Source: Exiguobacterium sp. s124
Lineage (GTDB): Bacteria > Bacillota > Bacilli > Exiguobacteriales > Exiguobacteriaceae
Direction of reading: 5' to 3'
DNA length: 64,000 bases
NCBI RefSeq assembly: GCF_018617485.1
Contig: NZ_JACSKH010000003.1
Span: forward strand, 1 to 64,000
A model generated the notes under the pieces. That model searched no databases and was not told where the DNA came from. It worked only from the letters and a program-made list of their open reading frames with translations. Position numbers and translations under genes: made by a program. Shown here piece by piece: positions 1 to 9,159 of the stretch. Within the stretch, counting starts at the first letter, position 1. Each line of letters starts with the position of its first letter.

Positions 1-26
1 TGAGCCAGGATCAAACTCTCCAAAGA
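1..26 (-). rRNA. 16S rRNA gene, 5' tip only
   Basis: The reverse complement of the first bases reads GGAGAGTTTGATCCTGGCTCA, the universal 5' end of bacterial 16S rRNA. The gene runs out of the window to the left on the minus strand, so only the first two dozen bases are present. The mature end is placed just upstream of GGAGAG by analogy with Bacillus and could be off by a few bases. Confidence 0.95.
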
Positions 27-140
27 ATTTGATATAGCTCTTAAATTGACGAAGCTTGCGCTTCATTCAAAAATTGTAAAACTTTTTTTGCCTCATCGTT
101 CAGTTTTCAAAGTTCGTCTGTCGCTCTTGGCGACTTCATT
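27..140 (-). other. rrn operon 5' leader
   Basis: Transcribed spacer between promoter P2 and 16S. It holds a GTCGC-loop-GCGAC hairpin near 119-133, the block TTTGAAAACTGAAC (near 100-113) that is typical of Bacillales rrn leaders and processing or antitermination regions, and a GAAGC-GCAA-GCTTC hairpin near 51-64. The assignment rests on these motifs and on the position just ahead of 16S. Confidence 0.8.
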
Positions 141-170
141 AATCTATCACGTTTCAACCATTTCCGTCAA
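141..170 (-). promoter_or_regulatory. rrn promoter P2
   Basis: Minus strand: -35 TTGACG (165-170), 18-nt spacer, -10 TAGATT (141-146). It lies directly ahead of the leader hairpins and is the promoter proximal to the 16S gene. Confidence 0.7.
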
Positions 171-227
171 CAACTTTTTTCACAAATTGCTTTTCTGAAA
201 TAATCTTTTGCTGTGACAACGTTTATA

Positions 228-256
228 ACTATAAGCTCTATTTACCACTTCGTCAA
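228..256 (-). promoter_or_regulatory. rrn promoter P1
   Basis: Minus strand: -35 TTGACG (251-256), 17-nt spacer, -10 TATAGT (228-233). Tandem P1/P2 promoters are usual for Bacillales rrn operons. The stretch 257-331 beyond it is AT-rich and shows no gene. Confidence 0.75.
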
Positions 257-331
257 TACAAAAAACGATAAAATTTAAAAAAAGATCTACTTTCCGTTTA
301 TATGACGAAAAGTAGACCTCTATCACCTAAT

Positions 332-1504
332 TTATTTGAGACGGACGTAACCGGTCTTTTCGACCAAAGTCTGCCCATCCTCGCTTCCTAGCCATTCTAG
401 AAATTCAGCAAATTGTTCTGCTTTTTCTTTAGTCGTGACCGCGTAGAATTCAGAGGTCAATGGATATGATCCATCTTGAATCGTTTCAACGGTCGGTTCG
501 ATTCCTTCTATACGAAGTAACTTGATCTTATAATCATTGACCATTTCTGTCGCATAGTATCGGAATGAGAATCCAATTGCATTTTTATGGTTTCGATACG
601 ATGAAGTTTGTTTAATGATTCCGCCCATTCCTTCAGGGACATCTTCGACTGGCGCCTCCATCAGTTTTCGTTCACCCATCATCTTTTGCAATGCCGTTTG
701 ACTACCGCTATCTTCTGGTCGTTGAAAAGCACGAATGGTTTCAGAGTGACCACCGACCTCTTGCCAATTGCGAATGTCCCCCGCATAAATTCCACGGACT
801 TGTTCCATCGTCAAAGACTCGATCGGATTATCTTCATGAACGAAGAAAACAAATGCTTCTCTACCAATCGGTGTCATATGTAGAGATACGTCCTTTTGCT
901 TTGCGACTTGCAATTGACGATCGGACGGACCCGCTACAAAAATCAAGTCAGTTTGATCATTCATCAATCGACTGTACGCTTCTGGCGTTGTCGTCGAGAC
1001 GACTTTACTCGCCTGATCATTATATGGGTCATATGTTCCGGAGTTCGGATATACCGCTTCTACAAATGAAGCATACATTGGATAGAGGGCTGTCGCGCCG
1101 TCCAATCGCGGCACACCATTTACGAACGAAACCGATGTTTGATGATTCAATTTTGCCAATCGCTCCGAATTTGTAAATGGCTGATAATCGATCAACTCTA
1201 CACCACGCTCTTCAATTTTTAAGTAATCCTGATACATGTAGTACCCTTTGACAGAAGCGAATACCATCACGCCTGACAAAGCTCCCAAACCAAGTATCCG
1301 TTTCACTTTCCGATTTGAGAGAGGCGAAAAATCATAAAGCCCCATACATACAATCAACAAAGCCGCTATATACCAAATCGTCCAAAGAATGGGGCGTCCT
1401 TGCGTGATTGGTTCTCCCATCGTAAAGAGAGCGACAACGACGGAAATCACAAACGTGACAAATAAAATGAAAATCGTTCCGATGCTAAACTTCAAAAATT
1501 TCAT
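332..1504 (-). CDS. membrane-anchored PstS-like substrate-binding-domain protein
   Basis: About 390 residues. The N-terminus has roughly three hydrophobic segments (about residues 5-30, 40-60 and 70-90). They are followed by a PBP2-type domain resembling phosphate-binding PstS proteins: LDGATALYPMYASF, then GREAFVFFVHEDNP and later GSQTALQKMMG. There is no signal-peptidase II lipobox, so it appears to be held by transmembrane helices. ATG at 1504 is chosen because GAGGAG precedes it; an in-frame TTG lies 13 codons upstream. It follows ygxA by 39 nt on the same strand and lies between ygxA and the rrn operon. No PstCAB permease or ATPase gene is nearby, so a role in phosphate uptake is not shown; a sensor or binding role is equally possible. 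Confidence 0.75.
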   Translation of the reverse strand: MKFLKFSIGTIFILFVTFVISVVVALFTMGEPITQGRPILWTIWYIAALLIVCMGLYDFSPLSNRKVKRILGLGALSGVMVFASVKGYYMYQDYLKIEERGVELIDYQPFTNSERLAKLNHQTSVSFVNGVPRLDGATALYPMYASFVEAVYPNSGTYDPYNDQASKVVSTTTPEAYSRLMNDQTDLIFVAGPSDRQLQVAKQKDVSLHMTPIGREAFVFFVHEDNPIESLTMEQVRGIYAGDIRNWQEVGGHSETIRAFQRPEDSGSQTALQKMMGERKLMEAPVEDVPEGMGGIIKQTSSYRNHKNAIGFSFRYYATEMVNDYKIKLLRIEGIEPTVETIQDGSYPLTSEFYAVTTKEKAEQFAEFLEWLGSEDGQTLVEKTGYVRLK

Positions 1505-1543
1505 GCGACGTATCGTCTCCTCATCATGCTTACATACGGGCAA

Positions 1544-2416
1544 TTAGGCAATCTCATAAAGTACTGCTTCTACTCCAACTCCCTTTGTCGGTCTCGTAAC
1601 CGTACGAACATATCCTTTTTTCACTAAAAATCCGATGATACTTCCGAGGTCGACGCGAAGTTCATTTAAGTTTGGATGATCCATCAACTCCGAGAATGTC
1701 CAAGCCCCATCTTTCTCCTGCATCGTCTGAAGTAACAAAAGTGTTCCCGGCAATACTTTTGATTGAATCAAGTGTTCCATTCCAATCACAACAAGGTGGA
1801 TCCGTTGTTCGAGCGTCTCCTGTCCTCCAACCAGTTCTTCATGCAACTTATAAATCTCAAGGTCGATTGCCCGAACTTGTTCCCACATCACGATTTCAGG
1901 ATGAATCCCCGCTTCAAGAATCGATAGCCGCGCCAAGTGTGTAAGCGCATGGTGAATCTGGGTAAAGGCGTCTTGGAATTCCCCTTCTAAAAATAAATAC
2001 CGACCATCTTCAAAACGGCGCAATAGTTTCGCAAATGAAAGTGATAATTGCAGGCGTTGCTCTCTATTCGTCAAATTACGATTCCGTTGTCGTAATTCTA
2101 AGATGTATTCATTCCGCTCAAATAGAACAATCCCATCCTCAATCCAATGAATGGCGCGTCGGTTCTCATTTAAAACAATCCATCTGTCCATCATCGAATC
2201 ACTCACGACGTGCAAGACGATTCTTTCTTGACCAACCTGATAATGCTTCACCGTCCAAAACGGTTCCTGTCTCGCTTCAATTACAATGAGCAGACGGTCT
2301 GATTGATCCGTCAACGGATCACGTGCTCGTTTCTTCTTCACTTCAATAATACCGAGTGTCGTTTTTAGTGCAGCATATTCTGAATAAATAGTGCGAGTCG
2401 CATATTCCATCGTCAT
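1544..2416 (-). CDS. ygxA: YgxA-type nucleotidyltransferase-like protein
   Basis: About 290 residues from the chosen start (ATG 2416 after AGAAGGGG; a second ATG lies at 2410). Length and neighbours match Bacillus YgxA, a nucleotidyltransferase-like protein found beside rrn and divergent from ygzB-perR. The middle (EDGIVLFERNEYILELRQRNR) and the helical C-terminal half fit a nucleotidyltransferase fold with a substrate-binding helical domain. The C-terminus (LGSIIGFLVKKGYVRTVTRPTKG) looks winged-helix-like. The biochemical substrate is unknown. The family call leans strongly on synteny. Confidence 0.75.
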   Translation of the reverse strand: MTMEYATRTIYSEYAALKTTLGIIEVKKKRARDPLTDQSDRLLIVIEARQEPFWTVKHYQVGQERIVLHVVSDSMMDRWIVLNENRRAIHWIEDGIVLFERNEYILELRQRNRNLTNREQRLQLSLSFAKLLRRFEDGRYLFLEGEFQDAFTQIHHALTHLARLSILEAGIHPEIVMWEQVRAIDLEIYKLHEELVGGQETLEQRIHLVVIGMEHLIQSKVLPGTLLLLQTMQEKDGAWTFSELMDHPNLNELRVDLGSIIGFLVKKGYVRTVTRPTKGVGVEAVLYEIA

Positions 2417-2585
2417 CTGGACCCCTTCTCTCCCAATCGTAAGTTGACTATATATGACGATTGTCATTTTCGATACGAACAAGATTCGCCCTCTTTTCAA
2501 AAAACTCCTGCCGAAAAAGTGCAGGAACTTCTCACTCGTTTGAAGATGAGCTATGATAGAGACAGACTATTGGAGGGATTCACTC

Positions 2586-2945
2586 ATGAAAAAACGGGGG
2601 AACAAAATCAACCGCGCACGTAATATAGCATTACTCTTAATCTTCGGCGGGATCGGCGTCATGTATCTCGGACTTCTCGCAAAATCCATCACGTGGCTGA
2701 TGATCATCTTCATGCTTCTAGGATTTGTTATGGTACTCGCAAGCTCTGCCCTTTACTTCATTGTAGGTATGGCATCTACGAAAGCGATTATCGTGACCTG
2801 CCCGAACTGCGAAAAAGAAACGAAGATGCTCGGGCGCGTCGACTTATGTATGCATTGTGACGAACCACTAACGATTGACCGCTCACTCGAAGGTAAAGAG
2901 TTCGATGAAAAATACAACAAACATCAGTCACAACAAACCGACTGA
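2586..2945 (+). CDS. ygzB: UPF0295 membrane protein YgzB
   Basis: About 119 residues starting MKKRGNKINRARN, with TTGGAGGG a few bases upstream of ATG 2586. Two transmembrane helices (about residues 15-35 and 42-65) are followed by a small zinc-ribbon-like tail with two CxxC pairs, CPNCEKET and CMHCDEP. This is the layout of the UPF0295/YgzB family. It is convergent with perR across a shared terminator, as in B. subtilis. Function unknown. Confidence 0.88.
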   Translation: MKKRGNKINRARNIALLLIFGGIGVMYLGLLAKSITWLMIIFMLLGFVMVLASSALYFIVGMASTKAIIVTCPNCEKETKMLGRVDLCMHCDEPLTIDRSLEGKEFDEKYNKHQSQQTD

Positions 2946-2992
2946 CACATTAAAAACCACATCCGAGAGCTCGGATGTGGTTTTTAATGTGT
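2945..2992. terminator. bidirectional terminator, perfect 22-bp hairpin
   Basis: A perfect 22-bp inverted repeat with a GAGC loop and A/T runs at both ends serves ygzB (plus) and perR (minus). The last codons of perR lie inside the right arm. Confidence 0.9.
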
Positions 2993-3427
2993 CTGCGATT
3001 GTTCAGATTGGCAAGATGGGCACGTTCCATACACTTCAAGACGGTGACGATCAACTTTGAATCCAGTCAATTGAGATGCAACCGATTCGATTTCATCTAA
3101 TACCGGGTAGTTGAAGTCGACAACTTTTCCACACGTGTCACAAATGATGTGATAGTGCTTCGACGTCACAAAGTCAAAGCGACTTGAGGCGTCTCCGTAA
3201 TTCATCTCTTGAACAAGCCCTACTTCTTTAAAGACGCGCAAGTTGTTGTATACAGTAGCCACACTCATGTTTGGAAACCGTGCGGCAAGTGCCTTATAAA
3301 TGTCATCCGCTGTTGGGTGACTATGCTCCGTGACGAGGTACTCCAAAATGGCCTGGCGCTGAGGCGTCATTCTGACTCCATGTTCCCGGAGCGACTGAAC
3401 AGCATGGTCAAGCATTTCGCTTCCCAC
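2984..3427 (-). CDS. perR: peroxide-sensing Fur-family repressor PerR
   Basis: 147-residue Fur-family regulator that senses H2O2 by metal-catalysed histidine oxidation and represses peroxide-defence and iron genes. Every diagnostic residue is at the B. subtilis PerR position: regulatory-site ligands H37, D85, H91, H93 and D104, and structural zinc cysteines C96, C99, C136 and C139. The DNA-binding helix reads [13 protein letters not shown]. The GTG start at 3427 follows GAGGG and keeps this numbering. It is divergent from gsaB. A weak Per-box-like sequence in the shared promoter region (3494-3508) may allow autoregulation. Confidence 0.97.
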   Translation of the reverse strand: MGSEMLDHAVQSLREHGVRMTPQRQAILEYLVTEHSHPTADDIYKALAARFPNMSVATVYNNLRVFKEVGLVQEMNYGDASSRFDFVTSKHYHIICDTCGKVVDFNYPVLDEIESVASQLTGFKVDRHRLEVYGTCPSCQSEQSQTH

Positions 3428-3493
3428 GTCAATCCCTCATTTCTTCTATAAAATTCATGCGAAATAGTTTTGAACATTAACTTATTTCTTACA

Positions 3494-3508
3494 TAGTAAT
3501 CTTTATAA
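3494..3508. promoter_or_regulatory. possible Per box between perR and gsaB
   Basis: On the minus strand TTATAAAGATTACTA matches the Per consensus TTATAATnATTATAA at about 11 of 14 fixed positions. Its place between the divergent perR and gsaB suits autoregulation, but the match is modest. Confidence 0.3.
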
Positions 3509-3566
3509 ATAGTGTACTGATTTCTCAACTACTCGTCAAACACTGAGCTTATGCGGTTGACGGCTA

Positions 3567-3575
3567 TGATACAAT
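3567..3575 (+). promoter_or_regulatory. gsaB promoter, extended -10
   Basis: TGATACAAT is an extended -10 (TGnTACAAT) about 30 nt ahead of the gsaB start. No good -35 is seen at the right distance, as is common for extended -10 promoters. Confidence 0.5.
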
Positions 3576-3606
3576 AAGTGCGAATTTGAATAAGGAGGCA
3601 ATACAT

Positions 3607-4905
3607 ATGACTACTTCATCAAATCGTCAGTCATCCGATGCATTATATCAAGATGCAATCACTCACATCGTCGGAGGTGTCAACAGCCCATCTCGCTCAT
3701 TCAAAGCGGTCGGCGGCGGCGCTCCTGTTTATATGGAACGTGGCGAAGGTGCCTATTTCTATGATGTAGACGGCAATCGCTACATCGATTATTTGGCGGC
3801 ATACGGCCCAATCATTACCGGCCATGCCCACCCTCACATTCATGAAGCACTCATGAACGCTTCTTCTAAAGGCTTACTTTACGGGACACCCCACCGCCTT
3901 GAAGTCGAGTTTGCGAAGAAATTAAAACAAGCTATTCCTTCTATGGATAAAGTACGCTTCACCAACTCCGGAACGGAAGCTGTTATGACGACAGTCCGAG
4001 TCGCCCGTGCTTACACCGGTCGTGAACTCGTCGTGAAATTCAGTGGCTGTTACCATGGACATTCGGATCTCATGCTGATTGCAGCAGGTAGTGGTCCGGC
4101 AACACTCGGTTCTCCTGACTCGGCAGGTGTGACAAAAGCCACAGCTAAAGAAGTCATCACCGTCCCGTTCAACGACGTCGAAGCGTACCGTGAGATGATG
4201 AAAGAATGGGGAGACCAGGTCGCATGCGTCCTCGTCGAACCGATTGTCGGGAACTTCGGGATTGTAGAACCGAAGCCAGGCTTCCTTCAGGCCGTCAATG
4301 ACATCACGCATGAACATGGCGCTCTCGTCATCTATGATGAAGTCATCACTGCATTCCGCTTCACATACGGAAGTGCACAGCAAGTGTATGGCATCGAACC
4401 GGATATGACGGCACTCGGAAAGATTATCGGTGGTGGTCTACCAATCGGCGCTTATGGCGGAAAAGCTGAAATCATGGAGACGGTCGCACCACTCGGACCT
4501 GCGTATCAAGCAGGCACAATGGCTGGAAACCCTGCCTCGATGGCGACAGGAATCGCTTGTCTCGAAGTACTCGAGCAACCTGGCGTTTATGAAAAATTAG
4601 ATACGCTCGGTGCACGACTTGAGGCAGGAATTCGTGAAGCGGCAGAGAAACATGACGTGACGATCACAATCAACCGCTTGAAGGGTGCACTCACCGTTTA
4701 CTTCACGGATGAAATCGTCACTGATTACGATGGTGCAGAAAAATCGGATGGTGAGACATTCGGACGATTCTTCAAGTTGATGCTTGAAAACGGTGTGAAC
4801 CTGGCTCCATCGAAATATGAGGCTTGGTTCCTGACAACAGAGCATACCGAACAAGATATCGACGAGACAATCGAAGCGGTCAATCGCTCGTTTGCCCAAC
4901 TGTGA
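3607..4905 (+). CDS. gsaB: glutamate-1-semialdehyde 2,1-aminomutase
   Basis: 432 residues. This cytosolic PLP enzyme converts glutamate-1-semialdehyde to 5-aminolevulinate, the tetrapyrrole precursor. The PLP lysine is K272 in [17 protein letters not shown]. Other landmarks are [16 protein letters not shown] (residues 120-135), the CYHGHSD loop and [14 protein letters not shown] 3607 follows AAGGAGG with 8-nt spacing. The place next to perR matches the second aminomutase paralogue (GsaB) of B. subtilis rather than the hemAXCDBL copy, so a separate hemL may exist elsewhere. An intrinsic terminator follows. Confidence 0.95.
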   Translation: MTTSSNRQSSDALYQDAITHIVGGVNSPSRSFKAVGGGAPVYMERGEGAYFYDVDGNRYIDYLAAYGPIITGHAHPHIHEALMNASSKGLLYGTPHRLEVEFAKKLKQAIPSMDKVRFTNSGTEAVMTTVRVARAYTGRELVVKFSGCYHGHSDLMLIAAGSGPATLGSPDSAGVTKATAKEVITVPFNDVEAYREMMKEWGDQVACVLVEPIVGNFGIVEPKPGFLQAVNDITHEHGALVIYDEVITAFRFTYGSAQQVYGIEPDMTALGKIIGGGLPIGAYGGKAEIMETVAPLGPAYQAGTMAGNPASMATGIACLEVLEQPGVYEKLDTLGARLEAGIREAAEKHDVTITINRLKGALTVYFTDEIVTDYDGAEKSDGETFGRFFKLMLENGVNLAPSKYEAWFLTTEHTEQDIDETIEAVNRSFAQL

Positions 4906-4909
4906 GAAT

Positions 4910-4933
4910 GAGATGCGCGAGCATCTCTTTTTT
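4910..4933 (+). terminator. terminator after gsaB
   Basis: GAGATGC-GCGA-GCATCTC stem followed by TTTTTT, just past the gsaB stop codon. Confidence 0.85.
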
Positions 4934-5023
4934 ATTGTCTAAAAGGGGACATCTTCATCAAAAGTGTCTCTTTTTATCTTGCACCGTCCCCCATTACAGT
5001 AGAACCAAGGAGGTGCTCACATT

Positions 5024-6256
5024 ATGAAATTTAAGGATTTTCCATTAAACGTCCGCTTAAGGCTTATTTGCGGATTTTGCATTCGGATCGTCGGCTCCGC
5101 CATCTTCCCATTCATGGCGCTCTATTTTTCAGAAGAACTTGGGAAAGTGCCCGCTGGAATCATCATGACCTCATTCGTGATCGTCGGTTACTTGACCGGT
5201 CTATTTGGTGGGTACTTTTCCGATCGGTTCAATCGGAAGGTTGTCTTACAAATTGGTCAGGTGATTCAAATCATCTGCTTCCTTGGCATGACTGTTGCCA
5301 TTCACCCATCGAACAACTGGGCACTCGTCGTTGCCATCCTTTACTTCGGCCACGCTGTGTCGAACGGTTTGAACTATCCGGCACTCGAAGCCATCGTCAT
5401 CGATTCGATGGAAGAGTCGAATCGAAAAGCCATCTATGTGTATGACTATTGGCTCGTCAATTTGGCGATTGCCGGAGGTGTCATGCTTGGGGGTGCCTTT
5501 TATCGAGATCATCGGTTCGGCCTCTTTATCGGTATGACAATCGTGCTCACGATTACAACTATCGTACTTCAACGCTATTTGGTCGATACGTATAAGGGTA
5601 ACCGCTCAACTCCATCAAACCCGATTCACGGAGTCATCGAAAACTATAAAATTGCGTTGCGCGATCGTCGTTGGATCACGTTCGTCCTCGGAAGTATGCT
5701 CGTCTTTTCGACCGAGTTCCATATGGCGAATTACATCGGTGTCCATTTAGCCGAGTCATTTGAAAGTCGACAAATTCTCAGAATACCATTTGATGGTGTT
5801 CGCATGATGGCGTTTATGCAACTTGAAAACACATTGCTCGTCGTTGCCATCACGTTCGCCGTCACCGCATTCGTCAAGCGGTTTAAAGAGAAGGCCGTCT
5901 TTTTCGTCGGATTATCGTTATACGTGACGGCTTATGCCGCCATCACATCGATGAACTCATTTATCGTTCTCGCCGCGCTCGCGATTGTCTTTACGATTGG
6001 TGAACTTCTCTACTCTCCGATTCGACAAGTGAAACAAGTCGATTTGCTCGATCCTGAGCGGCGTGCTTCGTATCTCGCGTTCGGTGGACTGACGTTCCAT
6101 GGAGCCAAACTCGTGGCAGCAGCCGGTATTGTCGTCGGTGCTTTCATCGGTCCTGTCTTGATGAGTGGGTATATCTTTATCTTCGGGGCACTTGGTGCAT
6201 ATTTGTATTATGTTTCTCTCTACAAGATGCAAGCAGCTCGCCAACTTGCGGCTTGA
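5024..6256 (+). CDS. MFS transporter
   Basis: 410 residues with about 12 predicted transmembrane helices and the MFS loop signature between helices 2 and 3 (GGYFSDRFNRKVVL, near residue 62). The first half resembles multidrug-efflux-type MFS carriers (FYLALY-like FPFMALYFSEELG near residue 29, LNYPALEAIVID in the fourth or fifth helix). ATG 5024 follows AAGGAGG. It may be co-transcribed with the DCC-family gene 53 nt downstream. The substrate cannot be told from sequence. Confidence 0.85.
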   Translation: MKFKDFPLNVRLRLICGFCIRIVGSAIFPFMALYFSEELGKVPAGIIMTSFVIVGYLTGLFGGYFSDRFNRKVVLQIGQVIQIICFLGMTVAIHPSNNWALVVAILYFGHAVSNGLNYPALEAIVIDSMEESNRKAIYVYDYWLVNLAIAGGVMLGGAFYRDHRFGLFIGMTIVLTITTIVLQRYLVDTYKGNRSTPSNPIHGVIENYKIALRDRRWITFVLGSMLVFSTEFHMANYIGVHLAESFESRQILRIPFDGVRMMAFMQLENTLLVVAITFAVTAFVKRFKEKAVFFVGLSLYVTAYAAITSMNSFIVLAALAIVFTIGELLYSPIRQVKQVDLLDPERRASYLAFGGLTFHGAKLVAAAGIVVGAFIGPVLMSGYIFIFGALGAYLYYVSLYKMQAARQLAA

Positions 6257-6309
6257 GGTTTACCATGAAGACAAAACGGTAAAACAGTACGATGAAGGAG
6301 GCGAAGCAC

Positions 6310-6705
6310 TTGCCTGCGATTGTGTTATTCGATGGAGACTGTAACTTCTGCGACGCCAGTGTCCAGTTCATTATTCGTCATGACCGACATGCCTCGATCC
6401 ACTTCGCATCACTTCAAAGCGAGGTCGGGCAGTTGTATAGAACACGACACCGGATTCCAGAATCAGTCGACAGTATCGTCTACATTGAAGAAGGTGTTCC
6501 TTACTTGAAATCAGATGCAGCGATTCGGATTGCCGAGCACCTTGATGGCCGTTGGCGCCTGCTCCGGTTCATTCGATTCGTACCTAAACTGATTCGTGAT
6601 CGCGGCTATGATCTCTTCGCCAAACATCGGACGCGTCTATTCGGGAAAAAGGAAGTGTGCACGCTCCCTTCCCCGGATGTTCGTAGACGATTTTTAGACC
6701 GCTAA
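6310..6705 (+). CDS. DCC-family thiol-disulfide oxidoreductase-like protein
   Basis: About 131 residues. The N-terminal motif FDGDCNFC is the DxxCxxC signature of the DUF393/DCC family (YuxK type), a thioredoxin-like fold predicted to act in thiol redox chemistry. The typical arginine-rich middle and C-terminus (RFIRFVPKLIRDRGYDLFAKHR) are present. TTG 6310 is preferred because AAGGAGG lies 8 nt upstream; an ATG 18 nt earlier overlaps that ribosome-binding site. It follows the MFS gene and ends at a strong bidirectional terminator. Confidence 0.85.
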   Translation: MPAIVLFDGDCNFCDASVQFIIRHDRHASIHFASLQSEVGQLYRTRHRIPESVDSIVYIEEGVPYLKSDAAIRIAEHLDGRWRLLRFIRFVPKLIRDRGYDLFAKHRTRLFGKKEVCTLPSPDVRRRFLDR

Positions 6706-6736
6706 AAAAGTCGAGCCCACAAGGACTCGACTTTTT
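6705..6736. terminator. bidirectional terminator
   Basis: AAAAAGTCGAG / CTCGACTTTTT with a 10-nt loop, between convergent genes. Confidence 0.9.
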
Positions 6737-6738
6737 CG

Positions 6739-8487
6739 TTATTCCACTACAGCTAAATCTTGAATCATATACAGGTCGTAATACGCTCCACGACGACGCA
6801 TCAGTTCTTCGTGCGTCCCCGTCTCCATGATTTGACCGTTATCGACGACAACGATTTGATCGGCGTCGGTGATGGTCGACAAGCGATGGGCAACGATTAA
6901 CGTCGTCCGCCCCTTCGTCAGACGAGCAAGCGAGTCTTGAATCATCGCTTCACTCTCTAAATCAAGCGCACTCGTCGCTTCATCTAAAATCAGAATCGGA
7001 GGATTTTTTAAGAACACACGCGCAATCGCGAGTCGTTGCTTTTGTCCTCCAGATAGTTTGACACCCTTCTCCCCGACCGGCGTCGCATATCCGTCTTGCA
7101 GTTTTGAAATAAATTCATGGGCGTTTGCCGCTTTCGCCGCTGCAATGACTTCTTCGTCCGTCGCATCCGGTTTCCCCATGCGGATGTTCATCGCGACCGA
7201 TTCACTGAAGAGGACCGAGTCCTGCATCACCATTCCGATTTGATCACGAAGTGCACGTAATTTGAAATCGCGCACATCGACCCCGTCGATTTTGATGCTT
7301 CCATCCGTCACGTCATAGAAACGTGGAATCAAGCTGACGAGTGTCGACTTTCCACCACCGGACATCCCGACGAACGCCACGCGTTCCCCGGAGCGGATTT
7401 GAAGGTTCACGTCGTTCAACGCTCGTGTCCCATCCTGTTCATAAGAAAAACTCACATGCTCAAGGTCGATTTTACCCGCTGTCGATAATGGAACGAATCC
7501 GTTCGGTTTCTCCTCGATATCATACGTCTCATCCAAAAACTCAAAGACACGGTCCATCGAAGCGACCGACTGCGTGAGTGTCGTCGCTGAGTTGACGAGA
7601 CGACCGAGCGGTGCGTAAAGACGATCGATATAAGCGATGAACGCAACGAGCGTACCGATCGTTACAGGTCCTTGAAGGACGAGCCATGATGCCGTCGTGA
7701 AGATCAGAATCGGTGCGATATCGGTGATCGTCGATACGACGACATACGTCTTGGCGTTCCAACTCGTATGTTTAAGTGCCGCATTTAAGAATCCACCGTT
7801 CTGTTGTTCGAACGCCTTGTTTTCGTACGGTTCTAACGCAAAACTCCGAATGACCGCCATGCCGTTCACGCGCTCTGTCAAATGACCTTGAAGGTCAGCA
7901 AGCGCCGCTGACCGCTCGCGCGTCAAACGACGCAACCGTCCATAGAAATAACGGACTGCGATCGCATAAAACGGAAGTGGTAAAACGGCAATCAGCGTAA
8001 GTTGTGGGTCAATCGTATACATGATCCCGATGGCGATGAAAATGGTAATCATATCGAGCCAAATATTCATCAATCCGGTGATGACGAAGTCTTTCGTCTG
8101 TTCCACGTCGTTGATGATCCGAGAAATGATTTGCCCCGTCTTATTATTTGAATAATAGCGAAGTGACAACTTCTGGACGTGGTCGAACAATCGGTTCCGC
8201 ACATCGAACAAGACACGCGTTGCGGCCCACTGTGCCAAATATTGACGCAAGTATTCAATCGGCGGCTTGAAGACCAGGAAAATGAAGAAGACGATGCTGA
8301 ACAGCCAGACGAGCGTCGTGTAGTCCTGTTTCGGCGCGTCTTCTACCAAATAATTATCGATGACATATCTATACAGTAACGGTAATCCGAGCGGGATTGA
8401 AAACTTTAAAATCCCGACGAAAATCGTTAGGGCAATTTGTTTTTTATACGGCTTAACAAATTGCATATAACGTTTAATACTACCCAT
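6739..8487 (-). CDS. ygaD: ABC exporter, fused TMD-NBD (YgaD)
   Basis: 582 residues. Six transmembrane helices (about residues 15-320) precede one nucleotide-binding domain with Walker A GMSGGGKST, signature LSGGQKQRLAIAR and Walker B ILILDEATSALD, the catalytic Glu being intact, so a homodimer is expected. Bacillus YgaD, a multidrug/lipid-type exporter, has the same length (about 580) and the same ygaC neighbour. ATG 8487 follows AAGGAGG; a longer reading would overlap ntdP. It starts 40 nt after ntdP on the same strand. Substrate not predictable. Confidence 0.88.
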   Translation of the reverse strand: MGSIKRYMQFVKPYKKQIALTIFVGILKFSIPLGLPLLYRYVIDNYLVEDAPKQDYTTLVWLFSIVFFIFLVFKPPIEYLRQYLAQWAATRVLFDVRNRLFDHVQKLSLRYYSNNKTGQIISRIINDVEQTKDFVITGLMNIWLDMITIFIAIGIMYTIDPQLTLIAVLPLPFYAIAVRYFYGRLRRLTRERSAALADLQGHLTERVNGMAVIRSFALEPYENKAFEQQNGGFLNAALKHTSWNAKTYVVVSTITDIAPILIFTTASWLVLQGPVTIGTLVAFIAYIDRLYAPLGRLVNSATTLTQSVASMDRVFEFLDETYDIEEKPNGFVPLSTAGKIDLEHVSFSYEQDGTRALNDVNLQIRSGERVAFVGMSGGGKSTLVSLIPRFYDVTDGSIKIDGVDVRDFKLRALRDQIGMVMQDSVLFSESVAMNIRMGKPDATDEEVIAAAKAANAHEFISKLQDGYATPVGEKGVKLSGGQKQRLAIARVFLKNPPILILDEATSALDLESEAMIQDSLARLTKGRTTLIVAHRLSTITDADQIVVVDNGQIMETGTHEELMRRRGAYYDLYMIQDLAVVE

Positions 8488-8527
8488 AGTGCCTCCTTCT
8501 TTAAGAAAAAAAAGCGGAGATGAGGAA

Positions 8528-9070
8528 TCATCTCCGATAACGTGCTTCGTATTCGCGATACCATTCATCGACGAATGTTGGGTTGAACGGCCCTTTCCGT
8601 CCTCGAATCCAGTTGATCAGCTCTTGCACGTTCTGCTTCAAGATTCGATCAATCGCTTTCGGATAATTCATCTCGCGACGATGCCGCTCATATTCATCTT
8701 CATCTAAAATCGTATACGACATATCCGGGAACACCTTGATGTCCAAATCGTAATCGATGTATTTGATGGCACGTTCATCCCCATCAAATGTAGTCGGCGA
8801 ACCTAGATTACAGTAGTAGTAAATCCCGTCTTCGCGAATCATACAGATGACATTGAACCAATACTCAGATGAAAAGTAGCAAATTGCCGGCTCTCGCGTT
8901 CTCCATTGCCGACCGTCTGACTCGCTGACCATGATGCGGTCATTGAATCCGATCATATCCGTTTTTGACGACTGAAGGACGAGCGTTTCTTCCCAAACGC
9001 GATGCAAAGTTCCGTTGTGCTTGTAGCTCTGTATCTCGATTTTGCTACCTGCTTTGGGAAATAAGCTCAT
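8528..9070 (-). CDS. ntdP: DUF402 nucleoside tri-/diphosphate phosphatase (YgaC)
   Basis: 180 residues matching Bacillus YgaC/Ntdp along its whole length: SYKHNG near residue 16, [17 protein letters not shown], and the conserved block YYYCNLGSP...[14 protein letters not shown]. The family hydrolyses nucleoside tri- and diphosphates with divalent metal bound by the carboxylates of the DYDLD region. AAGGAGG precedes ATG 9070. The order ntdP-ygaD on one strand is conserved with B. subtilis. Confidence 0.92.
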   Translation of the reverse strand: MSLFPKAGSKIEIQSYKHNGTLHRVWEETLVLQSSKTDMIGFNDRIMVSESDGRQWRTREPAICYFSSEYWFNVICMIREDGIYYYCNLGSPTTFDGDERAIKYIDYDLDIKVFPDMSYTILDEDEYERHRREMNYPKAIDRILKQNVQELINWIRGRKGPFNPTFVDEWYREYEARYRR

Positions 9071-9159
9071 AAGCTCCTCCTTTCCGCTATGATGCTATAC
9101 AATTCTCATATTTAATTATAGCGACTTTCAGAACCAATGAAAAAGGAAATCTCTTATTT

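Noticed and set aside
3922-4383. 153-codon minus-strand frame inside gsaB
   Set aside because: Antisense to a clear, fully conserved gene; its composition mirrors gsaB codon bias.
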